Shown here: positions 1 to 8,225 of the stretch, piece by piece | Layout of the letters: each line of letters begins with the position of its first letter | How positions within the stretch are numbered: the first letter of the stretch is position 1 | DNA from: Christensenellaceae bacterium | Lineage (GTDB): Bacteria > Bacillota > Clostridia > Christensenellales > CAG-138 | Assembly (NCBI GenBank): GCA_022510765.1 | Contig: JAFLSU010000003.1 | Coordinates: 69,508 to 117,482 of the forward strand | Reading direction: 5' to 3' | DNA: 47,975 nucleotides | Made by a program: the position numbers and the translations under genes | The notes under the pieces: model-generated | What the model was told of the DNA's origin: nothing | Database searches by the model: none | What the model saw: only the letters and a program-made list of their open reading frames with translations

Positions 1-2115
1 CGCAAGCATGGGAAGCCCAAATACTATTCCAACCGATAATGCAAGAAGTATAGCGATATTGCATACTCCACGTCTCAAGTTATCGAATATCTTGTACTTT
101 GAAAGTGCGTCTAAGTTCCTTCCAAGCGAACCAAACATAAACGGAATGAGCTGGAAATCGCCCCGCAGCCAACGATGGCGGCGTTTATACCATGCGGCAT
201 AGGTCGATGGCTCGCCGTCATAGAGTACAACATCATTCGCAAAAGCCGCTCTGCTGAGACAGCCCTCAAGCATATCATGGCTAAGGACGGTGTTATCGGG
301 TATCGCCCCATTTAGTGCTCGTGCAAAAGCATGAATATCGATTATTCCTTTCCCGCCGAAACAGCCCTCATTAAACACATCCTGATAGAAATCCGATACG
401 CTCATGCTGTATGTATTCATTCCCGGTTCTCCGCTCACAAGGCTTGCAAACCTGCTCGCCGCCGCTGAGCGTGAGGTCGAGGCCATGCGGGGTGCTATCA
501 CGGTGTAGCCGTATATCGGCCTGCTTCCACCGTCATATACAGGACGATTCAGCGGATGAGCAGCGGTGCCGATGAGCTTTTTTAATGCGCCAGCTGGCAT
601 TACGGTATCGGCATCAAGCACCGTGAGGTATTGGAAATCCCTGCTTAGAGTAGGAGCATTGCTGATAAATTCGGATGAATCATTGTTTAGAAGATAAGCA
701 ATCAGCGCTTCAATAGCGCCGCGCTTGCGTTCCCTGCCCATGTAAAGCCCGTCCTTGGGATTAAAAATTCTTTTCCGATGCAGATAATGAAACCTATCGC
801 CCTCCTCGCAAGGATATTTTTTGTTAAGTTCCGCTATCCGACGTTCGGCAAGAGAGAGCAATTGGGTATCTCCGTCCTTTTCCTCCGTAGGAGAATCGGG
901 AAAATCTCCGAGTACTGCAAATTCCGTATTATCCAATCGTCCAGCAAGATAATGCGTCTCTAAATTTAATACCGCGCCCTCGACGGATTCGCTTGAAGTA
1001 ATCAGTACAGGCACGCATACAAGCGTGCGGTTTTCACTGCCCACGCCGAAATCGAGTGAAAGCCTTGGCAATGGCTTTGGTTTTACAATCGTGGTCATGA
1101 GACTAATTATTACTGTGCTTACGATTGCCGACACCGGCAGAACGCTGAATATCACGGAAATGATGCTTTCATAACCGAAAGGGATAAGTGCGAGCGCGGT
1201 AAGCAAGACCTGAACTCCTATCAGGATCGCCGTCTTACTTCCGTTTTTTAGACTTTGGATATGCTTATCCGGACGCAGCGTATGCACAAGTTCGCAGAAT
1301 CCCTCCGCAATTAGGTAGCAGCCAACATGCGCTCGTCTCCCCTCCCCTGATTTTGCAAGCTTTACCGCAGCGGCGGCAACCGCAGTTTCAGGTACTTTGC
1401 AGAGCTTTGCAATCTTTGCTGCGGCATTCAGATACATGGCGCGGCAAGTAAGATCCATTTCTTTATATATTGGATCGTTTGCCAATGATGCATCCGTTTG
1501 ATTTAGCGCAAGGATTGCCTCGTTCATGTCGGCATCACCAAGTCGCGACGCACTTTGCATCAGGCTGCGCAAAAACCTGGCGCATTCGCCGTCATCGGGG
1601 CTTTCAAAATCCGTAGAACTTCCTTTTGTTATGCATCTGCACATACCCTCAAGCAGTGCAAGCCTCAGCATATCGGGCACAAGTGCGATCTCTTCGGTTG
1701 TAAGCGGATTTCTTTGCTGATACTCCGTAAAAAAAACTGTCACTGAGTTAACATCAACAACGCCGTTCCGCACGCGAACAAGCTCTCTTGCAAGCGCATA
1801 AATACGCGGATAAAACATCCATTTCCCGGAGGCAAGCCTCGGAAGTCTAGTCTCGCGCAGTCCGTCAAATGCATCAAAAGCAAGCTTAAGCTGCTTTTCA
1901 ATGGCATAAAACTCATTCACGAAAATATCGCCGTAGAGTGGTCTGTCTTCATTCGCAACAGCAAGCTTGTATTGCCTGCGATACTCCGAAGATAGTCTCG
2001 TTCCGATTCGGCGCACCTCAGCCGCACCGATCCTCCTGAGCGAACCGTTTGTCTTAACGGGCAATTCTCCCAATTCGCGAGCAGTATTTATCAGTTCCGT
2101 TTCAACCTCTTGCAC
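1..2115 (-). CDS. Cyclic beta-1,2-glucan synthase-type glycosyltransferase (GT84), N-terminal 705 residues
   Basis: Left-truncated gene; 705 codons are open from a GTG at 2115 to the window edge. An in-frame TAA lies just upstream, so GTG is the earliest start, with a weak AAGGACGG ahead of it. Residues 60-290 match the helical N-terminal part of NdvB/ChvB proteins (YPRIYALARELV at 102-113). Hydrophobic segments lie at about 296-342 and 685-705. Residues 360-680 are the GT84 glycosyltransferase: DAD at 501-503, SHD at 612-614 and RHRW at 646-649 correspond to the acidic and Q/RxxRW motifs of processive GT-A enzymes. Family members are very large (about 2,800 residues), make beta-1,2-glucan from UDP-glucose at the membrane and carry C-terminal GH94-type domains. 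Those domains would lie outside this window. The gene starts 50 bp after the DUF5665 gene and may be cotranscribed with the division genes. Family call is strong; the product in this organism is inferred. Confidence 0.85.
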   Translation of the reverse strand, partial: MQEVETELINTARELGELPVKTNGSLRRIGAAEVRRIGTRLSSEYRRQYKLAVANEDRPLYGDIFVNEFYAIEKQLKLAFDAFDGLRETRLPRLASGKWMFYPRIYALARELVRVRNGVVDVNSVTVFFTEYQQRNPLTTEEIALVPDMLRLALLEGMCRCITKGSSTDFESPDDGECARFLRSLMQSASRLGDADMNEAILALNQTDASLANDPIYKEMDLTCRAMYLNAAAKIAKLCKVPETAVAAAAVKLAKSGEGRRAHVGCYLIAEGFCELVHTLRPDKHIQSLKNGSKTAILIGVQVLLTALALIPFGYESIISVIFSVLPVSAIVSTVIISLMTTIVKPKPLPRLSLDFGVGSENRTLVCVPVLITSSESVEGAVLNLETHYLAGRLDNTEFAVLGDFPDSPTEEKDGDTQLLSLAERRIAELNKKYPCEEGDRFHYLHRKRIFNPKDGLYMGRERKRGAIEALIAYLLNNDSSEFISNAPTLSRDFQYLTVLDADTVMPAGALKKLIGTAAHPLNRPVYDGGSRPIYGYTVIAPRMASTSRSAAASRFASLVSGEPGMNTYSMSVSDFYQDVFNEGCFGGKGIIDIHAFARALNGAIPDNTVLSHDMLEGCLSRAAFANDVVLYDGEPSTYAAWYKRRHRWLRGDFQLIPFMFGSLGRNLDALSKYKIFDNLRRGVCNIAILLALSVGIVFGLPMLA

Positions 2116-2165
2116 GATATTTTTCCGTCCTTATCCCAACCCGTTCGACAAAAGTGTCATCTGGG

Positions 2166-2480
2166 TTATTTTTTTGATTCAATGATATTTATTATGTCCG
2201 AAATGAAATCCGCAATATACGGCAGATTGCTCATCGCAAGCGCATGAAGAATATAAATTGCGATAGCGCCCAGTATCGTGACGCCGATCGCTGAACCCAA
2301 TCCCTTCATCAAACCCACGAGAAACGATCGGCGAAGTATGCGCCTTTCATCCGAGGCATACTGGACATACTCATAAAAATGTGAGCGTTTAAGACTATCC
2401 TCGATCGACAAAACAACTTTTTCGACGTTGGACAGTCTGCTTTTCATATTATTTTCATCACGCTGTCTGCGCTTTCCCAT
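2166..2480 (-). CDS. DUF5665-family small membrane protein
   Basis: A protein of about 104 residues with a charged, probably helical N-terminal half (SRLSNVEKVVLSIEDSL) and one strong hydrophobic segment near the C-terminus (GLGSAIGVTILGAIAIYIL), followed by an amphipathic tail. The pattern RRSFLVGLMKGLGSAIG resembles DUF5665 proteins of Firmicutes, whose function I do not know. The start is uncertain: no good ribosome binding site is visible. ATG 2480 is chosen, but ATG 2447 or TTG 2510 are possible. It lies between the DivIVA-domain gene and the glucan synthase gene on the same strand. Confidence 0.6.
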   Translation of the reverse strand: MGKRRQRDENNMKSRLSNVEKVVLSIEDSLKRSHFYEYVQYASDERRILRRSFLVGLMKGLGSAIGVTILGAIAIYILHALAMSNLPYIADFISDIINIIESKK

Positions 2481-2694
2481 ATCGTATAGGATGATTGAAA
2501 ACGAATACAATTATGCGAAATTTGCAGAAAAAGCCTTAAAATTCATGCGTTCAAAAAGCTTACCAGATATGAAAAATAACGTACCTTAAACCATTAAAAA
2601 TCGTGTATCAAATTACAAAAGTAAGTATAGCGTAAATTTAAAACTGTTTCATTTCCACAAATATGCGGCATGCTCCTGCATCAAGCGATAAGTC

Positions 2695-2916
2695 TTATTT
2701 TTCGTTGTTCTGCAATTTTTTAATTTCTTCGCCTTCTTTATCATTGGCATCCGTTTTCTCCATCAGCTGTTCAAGGCGAAAAGTAAGAACGTCGATTTCA
2801 TTATGAAGTCGGTCAAACTCCCTTATCACCTCATCAAGAAAAAGGTCGACCTCTGCAACATCATAACCCACGAATGCATGAGGGAATTCTTTATTTATAA
2901 CATCATCTCTGTTCAT
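2695..2916 (-). CDS. Short DivIVA-domain protein
   Basis: A 73-residue protein that is essentially only the N-terminal DivIVA/GpsB membrane-binding domain: DDVINKEFPHAFVGYDVAEVD followed by FLDEVIREFDRLHNEI, which then runs into a coiled coil and a charged tail. Full DivIVA proteins continue with a long coiled coil that is missing here, so the protein is about half the usual size or less. The start at 2916 is preferred over an upstream in-frame ATG because AGGAG sits 7 bases before it. As in the Bacillus ylm cluster, it follows ylmE and sepF, which supports a role at the septum or poles. The ylmG and ylmH genes that usually intervene are absent. Confidence 0.8.
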   Translation of the reverse strand: MNRDDVINKEFPHAFVGYDVAEVDLFLDEVIREFDRLHNEIDVLTFRLEQLMEKTDANDKEGEEIKKLQNNEK

Positions 2917-2982
2917 AGGTGATTCTCCTTCATTTATTTGTGCATACATACCGTTCTTCCATGCTTATAAGATGCGCACGCC

Positions 2983-3023
2983 GCCGAAGTCGAGGGGGCA
3001 TCAAGCCCCTCCCGATATTCGGC
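2983..3023 (-). other. Two-tier hairpin between sepF and the DivIVA-domain gene
   Basis: Outer arms GCCGAA (2983-2988) and TTCGGC (3018-3023) enclose inner arms GAGGGG and CCCCTC around a short loop. Transcribed from the minus strand it would form a GC-rich hairpin just after the sepF stop. No T-run follows, so it is not a standard terminator; an mRNA-stability or partial attenuation element is possible. Confidence 0.45.
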
Positions 3024-3046
3024 ACATACTTTTCGCGGCACCACGA

Positions 3047-3484
3047 TCACTCCCTAAATCCGTCGGAGTTACCGATAACATCATAGTTTGCGGGCGCAAC
3101 TAAGAAAATTCTTGATGAGACCTTATAAACCTTGCCGTCCACGGCATAGCACGCGCCGGACATGAAATCCAATATGCGCTGCGCGGTTTCGACCTCGATC
3201 TGCTCCATGTTAACGATAACTGGCTTACGGCCCTTGAGGTTATCGATGATGTTCTGCGTATCCTCGTAGCTTACGGGACGATAGACTATCATCTTATTGC
3301 CGCCTATTCCCGGAAGGCTAACAACATTTCCGCTCTGGATGATGTTGCTGCGTTTCGGGCGTTTTTGGATTGCGGACTCGGGAGAAGATTCACTGAAATC
3401 CTCCGCATAGTCCATCTGCTCAAGCTCGACATTTTCTTCGTCGATGCAGAGGTAATCCAAAAGCTTTTGTATAACCTTTGCCAT
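3047..3484 (-). CDS. sepF: Cell division protein SepF
   Basis: A 145-residue protein starting MAKVIQKLLDYLC; the amphipathic N-terminal helix is expected to bind membrane. A charged linker leads to the SepF core, about residues 65-140 (MIVYRPVSYEDTQNIIDNL, PVIVNMEQIE, RILDFMSGACYAVDG, IFLVAP). In Firmicutes SepF binds the FtsZ C-terminal tail, bundles filaments and tethers the Z-ring. The start at 3484 has GGAGG 8 bases upstream; the frame is open further upstream but without a ribosome binding site or family similarity. The usual ylmE-sepF order is kept, although 223 bp separate the two genes. Confidence 0.93.
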   Translation of the reverse strand: MAKVIQKLLDYLCIDEENVELEQMDYAEDFSESSPESAIQKRPKRSNIIQSGNVVSLPGIGGNKMIVYRPVSYEDTQNIIDNLKGRKPVIVNMEQIEVETAQRILDFMSGACYAVDGKVYKVSSRIFLVAPANYDVIGNSDGFRE

Positions 3485-3534
3485 TTTTAATTCCTCCAAT
3501 TCTTTAAATAAACTTGGATTCGGCTTCGTGATAA

Positions 3535-3553
3535 TACGATCTAATTGATCGTA
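3535..3553. promoter_or_regulatory. Inverted repeat upstream of sepF
   Basis: TACGATC and GATCGTA form a perfect 7-bp inverted repeat around a 5-base centre, 51-69 bp before the sepF start. A TATTAT hexamer overlaps its promoter-proximal edge on the minus strand, but no good -35 box is visible. It could be an operator or a small leader hairpin. Confidence 0.3.
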
Positions 3554-3707
3554 AGGCACAAAACCGTTGAACTGTTGGCACTTGGAGAAACGAAGCGGTG
3601 ACAACTCCGCTCAACTGCCGCCAGCTTTAAACCTCATGGTCTCAAGCCTGAAAGGTAGATGCGACACTGTGTATATGTATCGCCGCACCCTGCTGCGCAA
3701 ACTCCCT

Positions 3708-4436
3708 CTAAAGGGCGTATCTGCGTGCGCCAAAGATTGCGGAACCAACCCGCACCATCGTCGCGCCCTCCGCTACGGCAGCTTTATAATCCCCGCTCAT
3801 ACCCATTGAAAGATCGTTCATGTCGATATTAGGAAGCTTCAGCTCCTTCATCTTCAAAAAAAGCTCATTCATCCGTGCGAAATATGGCCTTGCTTCATCC
3901 TCGTTGCCCGCCGGAGGTATGCACATCAGCCCTTCAACATGGATATTGGGTAGTGCGGAAATTGACTCAAGTAATGTTCGGAGCGCGCCGGGGGCAATCC
4001 CCGCCTTCTGCTCCTCGTTTCCGATATTGACTTCGATCAATACCCTTTGGATAAGACCCGCTTTGCATGCGATCCTGTTGATCTCGGAAACGAGCGGCTC
4101 TCTGTCCACGGACTGGATCACATCTGCCCTGCCAATTAGGTATTTAACTTTATTGGTCTGGAGCGTACCGATAAAATGCCTTGCAACACCGCATTGGGAG
4201 AAAAAGTCGAATTTATCGACCAATTCCTGCGCTCGGTTTTCACCGACATCGGTAAGCCCAGCTTCTATTGCAGGCAATATCCGCTCCGTTTCGACAAACT
4301 TGGTCACGCCGATGAGGCGAACACTTCCCTCAGCCCTTCCCGCCTTGTATGCAGATTCTGCAATGCCGTCGCATATGCGCAAATAATTTGACCTTATTAT
4401 TTCTTTTTCAAACTTATTTTTTTCTTCTGTATCCAA
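3708..4436 (-). CDS. yggS: YggS/YlmE-family pyridoxal phosphate-binding protein
   Basis: A 242-residue protein of the PLP-homeostasis family (YggS, YlmE, PLPBP). These are alanine-racemase-fold TIM barrels that bind PLP without known catalysis. Visible family motifs are GVTKF with the PLP lysine at K46, HFIGTLQTNK, EVNIGNE, GLMCIPP and MSMGMSGDY, with the phosphate-binding VRVGSAIFG near the end. The start is TTG at 4436 with a strong GGGGGTGAG 4 bases away. It overlaps the end of the HlyD-like gene by 40 bp, so the two are probably translationally coupled. It ends in TAG. Confidence 0.92.
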   Translation of the reverse strand: MDTEEKNKFEKEIIRSNYLRICDGIAESAYKAGRAEGSVRLIGVTKFVETERILPAIEAGLTDVGENRAQELVDKFDFFSQCGVARHFIGTLQTNKVKYLIGRADVIQSVDREPLVSEINRIACKAGLIQRVLIEVNIGNEEQKAGIAPGALRTLLESISALPNIHVEGLMCIPPAGNEDEARPYFARMNELFLKMKELKLPNIDMNDLSMGMSGDYKAAVAEGATMVRVGSAIFGARRYAL

Positions 4437-5614
4437 TATCTCACCCCCGCAACGATTGCCTGCTCGTCAGGATTCTTAACACGGATGATCGCGCTGTCCC
4501 CATCCGCAGAGAGCACATCGATTTCAGCCTTTTTCTTGCCCTCGCTGTACATAAGCTCGATATAGCGCTGTCCATTCTCGATAGTGATCCCATCAAGCTT
4601 GACTTCGATGCCGCTCGCATCGTATTTTACCTTAACTTTTACAGTGCGAACATTTATAAGCTCACCCAACTCCTGATTGATTCTGAGAACATTTATTGCT
4701 GAACTGCCGCTTATCATGGGTTCAAGCGCCGTTGCTGCGAACTGCCCGTAGCCTGCAACATCAATGCTGTAGCTCATTCCCTGCACGGTGCGTAGCGCTT
4801 GATGGGCCGGTGTGAGGAATACGCAGTACCAATGCGAAGTATCCACCACTCTATAGGCAAGGTTTTCCGCCTCCGTGGTCCACTCGACCGCTCCTTTACC
4901 CTTGATCACCGAAGTGATCAGGTCGCTCGTCATTATTGAAAGCTTGTCCTCGTTAAGCGCGTTCTCGTAATCGTCAAAATAAAAACTTATTGTTCCGGCG
5001 ATCTCGTTTACAATACTGCTGCGCCATGTGCTTATCAACGCTTCCTTCTCCTGTTTTGTCTTGTAAAGTGCGCGAAGCGTCTCCGTCTCCTGCAAGGTAT
5101 TTCTGAGATATTCGCCACGTTCGGTAAGCGCCAATTTTAATTCGATCTCAAGCTGTGCAACCTCGTCCGTATTTCCATTCATGACCGCTTCTGCGATCTG
5201 ACTCTCCAAAGCATCCACCGCTTGATTGTAGCCGTTGAGTACCGAATCTCGCGTTTCGCCAAGCTGCTCAAGCTGTGCAGCATAGATTTCTCGCTCGGTC
5301 TGCTGTAGAGACAGCATGAGTTCATCATTGTAGCCACGCTTGTACACATCCATTACATGCGTACCCGCATCCGCATACTTGCCTTCTCTTACAAAATAAT
5401 CCGCGCGGTCAAAACTATCGGTCGTAACGGCCTTTTCGCTTCGAACTATTACAGCGTCATAATTGTAATCAACGCTTATATATCCGCTGTCGGTTATAGC
5501 TTCGCTTCCGCGCAAGAATAAAGCCAAGAGCAGTATCACGATAACCACCGCCATTGCTACGATAGCTATCAAAAATTTGGTATTTCCTCTTCTTCTGCGC
5601 TTAGCTATTATCAT
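4397..5614 (-). CDS. HlyD-like single-pass membrane protein
   Basis: A 405-residue protein with a basic N-terminus (KRRRRG), one transmembrane helix at about 13-34 and a long extracytoplasmic part. Residues about 90-200 are predicted coiled coil rich in E, Q and L; the C-terminal half looks beta-rich, including a barrel-like stretch ending in VRYWIQKKK. This layout matches the HlyD/RND adaptor-like proteins often found beside ylmE-sepF in Clostridia. No exporter ATPase lies nearby, so a role as a transport adaptor is not supported; an envelope or division role is inference. It overlaps the dUTPase-like gene by 14 bp and yggS by 40 bp. Confidence 0.65.
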   Translation of the reverse strand: MIIAKRRRRGNTKFLIAIVAMAVVIVILLLALFLRGSEAITDSGYISVDYNYDAVIVRSEKAVTTDSFDRADYFVREGKYADAGTHVMDVYKRGYNDELMLSLQQTEREIYAAQLEQLGETRDSVLNGYNQAVDALESQIAEAVMNGNTDEVAQLEIELKLALTERGEYLRNTLQETETLRALYKTKQEKEALISTWRSSIVNEIAGTISFYFDDYENALNEDKLSIMTSDLITSVIKGKGAVEWTTEAENLAYRVVDTSHWYCVFLTPAHQALRTVQGMSYSIDVAGYGQFAATALEPMISGSSAINVLRINQELGELINVRTVKVKVKYDASGIEVKLDGITIENGQRYIELMYSEGKKKAEIDVLSADGDSAIIRVKNPDEQAIVAGVRYWIQKKKISLKKK

Positions 5615-5969
5615 CGCTCACCTCGTATCCCTTTTTCTCGCTTCGACCGTACTGCCTGTCAAAATTTTCCTTATTTTTAACAACGTATCCTTCAAACAGG
5701 CCTTCCGCGTTAAGCCCTGCCCTTATGCACATGCTTATGAAAAAGTGCAGTATATCCACAAGCTCTCCCTGCAAAGCGGCGGTATCCAGAGGCTTTTTGT
5801 TCTTCCACCATTTAAAGTTTACTTCATCAAGAACCTCGCTAAGCTCGCTCAGCATTGCAAGAACCTCTTTCTGCATCCATTCCTCCGTGGTAAAGTCAAG
5901 ATGCCTCCTTGATGCAATATCCTCATCGAGAAGCCGCTGCATTTCAAAAATTCTATCGAGCTTGTCCAT
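5601..5969 (-). CDS. dUTPase_2/MazG-like all-alpha NTP pyrophosphatase
   Basis: A 122-residue all-helical protein. MDKLDRIFEMQRLLDEDI, then EVLAMLSELSEVLDE (E-x2-E motif), FKWWKNKKPLD and ELVDILHFFISMC (E-x2-D motif) give the two metal-binding pairs of dimeric dUTPases. The proteins hydrolyse dUTP/dUDP or related nucleotides with Mg2+. The start at 5969 is chosen because GGGAGAAG lies upstream and family similarity begins there. It is shorter than typical phage dUTPase_2 proteins, so a broader MazG-like substrate range is possible. It overlaps the HlyD-like gene by 14 bp and sits about 50 bp after the M16 peptidase gene. Confidence 0.8.
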   Translation of the reverse strand: MDKLDRIFEMQRLLDEDIASRRHLDFTTEEWMQKEVLAMLSELSEVLDEVNFKWWKNKKPLDTAALQGELVDILHFFISMCIRAGLNAEGLFEGYVVKNKENFDRQYGRSEKKGYEVSDDNS

Positions 5970-6016
5970 GTATTTCTTCTCCCATTGTACTATTATCAAT
6001 CCGCCGGACGCTTCTG

Positions 6017-7282
6017 TCAAGCGCCAAAAATAAGCTTATTCAGTTCATCCTCGTATTTCGCTACCTTTCCGACAAAAACTGCGGTCATATTGTCAAAATC
6101 ACAGATCGTGGGAAGGATGCTCATTACGTCATCAAGCGTAACGGAATTGATCTTAGCGAGTATCTCATCATCGGAGAGGTATTTGCTGCCAAGAAGCTCC
6201 GATCTGCCTATTGCCGATGAATGCGCAGAGGTATTCTCCCTGCCGAGCAAGTACCCTGTTCGCATTTGGTTTTTACTGCGTTCAAGCTCGTCTAAGGTTA
6301 TGCCGTTTCTCGCTATATTCTTGAATTCTTGAAGCATCAGTTCGGTAACGGCAAGCGTCTGCTTTTCACCCGTCCCCGCATAAAGCGTGAAATATCCGGT
6401 AGTATTATAAAACGAGGGTGCGGAATAGACCGAATACGCCAAACCCTTCTTTTCCCTTATGCTTTGGAAAAGACGTGAACTCATGCTTCCGCCGATGGCA
6501 TTGTTCAGCATATACAGCGGATACTGCCCTTCCGTCTCGTTTGCAAAGCCATTGAATCCAAGGCAAATATGCGCCTGCTCAACATCCTTTTCTATGAGCC
6601 TTAGCTTGCGTCCGCCGCTCGGTCTGCCGTAGCTTATCTTCGCGTTCTGCGCATGACCTCCGATCGAGAATACTCGCGCAGCCACCTCGGTGAACTGCTC
6701 GGGATCAAAATGCCCCGCTGCGGATATGACCATATTGTCCGGGCGATACAGTCTATCCATATATGCGGTCAAATCCCTGCGCTTGAATGCGTTTACGCTC
6801 TCCTCCGTGCCGAGAACAGGGTCTGCAAGAGGATCGCCCTCAAAGAAGGTCTGGCAAAGCGTTTCATGAGCGAGATCCTCCGGCGAATCCTGATTCATTG
6901 CGATCTCCTCGCATACTACGCCCTTTTCGTTCTCAATATCGGCCTCATCCAGTTTGGAGTTGCAGATGAGATCCGCTAAAATCTCAAGCGCACGAGGGAT
7001 ATTCTCATCCAACACCTTTACATAGAAGCAGGTGCACTCCTTGGAGGTGAATGCATTGAGATTGCCGCCTATAGCGTCGATCTCCTCCGCTATGCGTGCA
7101 GCGGATCTACCCTCGGTGCCTTTGAAAAGCATATGCTCTATAAAATGCGCCGCACCGCTTTCCGCAGAATTTTCGTAAATTGAGCCTGCGCCGATCCATA
7201 CTCCGATGGAAACGGAGCGGTAATTATCCATTGTTTCGCCGACTATGCGCAACCCGTTTGGTAATGTATTCCTGAAAACCAT
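6017..7282 (-). CDS. M16-family zinc peptidase (MlpA/YmxG type)
   Basis: A 421-residue single M16 unit of about normal length for the processing-peptidase-like YmxG/MlpA group. The inverted zinc motif HFIEH is present with the distal glutamate in ENEKGVVCEEI. The C-terminal half carries the family pattern GLAYSVYSAPSFYNTTGYF. The start MVFRNTLPNG at 7282 has AAGGA 6 bases upstream, better than the ATG six bases earlier. In Bacillus the order is pnpA-ylxY-mlpA; here the ylxY-like gene again lies directly upstream, so the pairing is conserved. Substrate unknown; no signal peptide, so it is probably cytoplasmic. Confidence 0.9.
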   Translation of the reverse strand: MVFRNTLPNGLRIVGETMDNYRSVSIGVWIGAGSIYENSAESGAAHFIEHMLFKGTEGRSAARIAEEIDAIGGNLNAFTSKECTCFYVKVLDENIPRALEILADLICNSKLDEADIENEKGVVCEEIAMNQDSPEDLAHETLCQTFFEGDPLADPVLGTEESVNAFKRRDLTAYMDRLYRPDNMVISAAGHFDPEQFTEVAARVFSIGGHAQNAKISYGRPSGGRKLRLIEKDVEQAHICLGFNGFANETEGQYPLYMLNNAIGGSMSSRLFQSIREKKGLAYSVYSAPSFYNTTGYFTLYAGTGEKQTLAVTELMLQEFKNIARNGITLDELERSKNQMRTGYLLGRENTSAHSSAIGRSELLGSKYLSDDEILAKINSVTLDDVMSILPTICDFDNMTAVFVGKVAKYEDELNKLIFGA

Positions 7283-7360
7283 GTTCATTCCTTCGTTCAC
7301 CGTTCTTTCTGCGAGAAGGACGCGCGTTCCCAAATGCGTTTTCGGGAGCAGCCATCATTC

Positions 7361-8053
7361 TCAACTATATATTGTACTGCTTACAGAGGCAACCGTCAAC
7401 CCCTCGGAGGCTAAATAATCCAATATATCCGGAAGCGCCTGCGCAAAGGCAGCGGTCGGGGACACAAGCAGTATATCCCCGCCGTTAGTGTTGCCAATTA
7501 CCCTGGTAAGTATGTCATTTGCCGTTCCGTTTGCACAAACAAGATCCAGCGTACACATCACAGGCGTTAAGTCAAACTGCGCTGCGGCCCTTGCGCAAAT
7601 GCTCGAATTTCGCCCAGAGCAGCAGAATAGCTGCGGCGCGCTCCCGGTCACGCTCTTTATCGCATTGATCGAGCGTTTAAGATCGCTTTTTATTGATGAA
7701 AGACCACCCTCCAACGTTGGCGAATAACCAAGAGTCGCTATCTCGTGGCCTTCCGCCGCCATGCGTGAAAGCATTCCACCGTTCCTTTCCGCCCATTCGC
7801 CGCTGACGGCGAAAGTAATGCGCAGGTCTCTTTCCTTAAGCAAATCGAGTATCGAGGGTATCGCCGCCGCATCCCATGTTACGGTACATTGCAATGCCAC
7901 ACAGTCCTTACTGCTGCCTTTATAAATAGGAAGTCCCGAAGTGGCGACCGCATCCATCGCATACGGTGAAACCAAGGTCAGATAAAGCCCCGCGATGATG
8001 ACCGCAAGGACGATGTTTACATACAGCGCCGCACTTTTCTTTTTTTTATTCAT
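7361..8053 (-). CDS. YlxY-like polysaccharide deacetylase homologue, probably inactive
   Basis: A 230-residue protein with a signal-anchor helix at about 10-30 and a NodB-type fold (IPSILDLLKERDLRITFAVS, then EWAERNGGMLSRMAAEGHEIA). The usual TFDDG metal-binding motif aligns with QCTVTW at 55-60, so the catalytic Asp is Thr57. The usual NHTYSH motif aligns with TLGYSP at 107-112, so both metal-ligand histidines are Leu108 and Pro112. All three metal ligands are therefore missing and deacetylation is unlikely; carbohydrate binding or a structural role is inference. The gene precedes the M16 peptidase as in Bacillus. Start 8053 is chosen over 8071; each has its own GAGGT site. Confidence 0.8.
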   Translation of the reverse strand: MNKKKKSAALYVNIVLAVIIAGLYLTLVSPYAMDAVATSGLPIYKGSSKDCVALQCTVTWDAAAIPSILDLLKERDLRITFAVSGEWAERNGGMLSRMAAEGHEIATLGYSPTLEGGLSSIKSDLKRSINAIKSVTGSAPQLFCCSGRNSSICARAAAQFDLTPVMCTLDLVCANGTANDILTRVIGNTNGGDILLVSPTAAFAQALPDILDYLASEGLTVASVSSTIYS

Positions 8054-8086
8054 GTTCGTACCTCTAATCATATTCGTACCTCACAA
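8051..8086 (-). repeat. 18-bp tandem duplication of ribosome binding site plus start codon
   Basis: Two adjacent 18-bp units each contain GAGGTACGAA followed by an ATG (start codons at 8071 and 8053, in frame with each other). They differ at a few positions only. The duplication gives the deacetylase-like gene two equivalent start sites six codons apart. Confidence 0.6.
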
Positions 8087-8157
8087 TTCTCTGTGCTTTC
8101 TTAAACCTATGCTGATAGCATTCCAAAAATGAAACGACGAAACAGGTAAAACCATGT

Positions 8158-8187
8158 GTATAAACCCATGCATACGGGGGCAAGCTA
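8158..8187 (+). promoter_or_regulatory. Candidate sigma-F/sigma-G promoter for the spoIIQ-like gene
   Basis: GTATA at 8158-8162 and GGGCAAGCTA at 8178-8187 are separated by 15 bp. This fits the forespore consensus (GYATA, 15-16 bp, GGnnAnAnT) with one mismatch in the -10 element. Bacillus spoIIQ is transcribed by sigma-F, so the position fits; it ends about 39 bp before the start codon. Confidence 0.4.
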
Positions 8188-8225
8188 TATGCAAGAATTT
8201 TACAGCTATGAAAGGATGAACCCCC

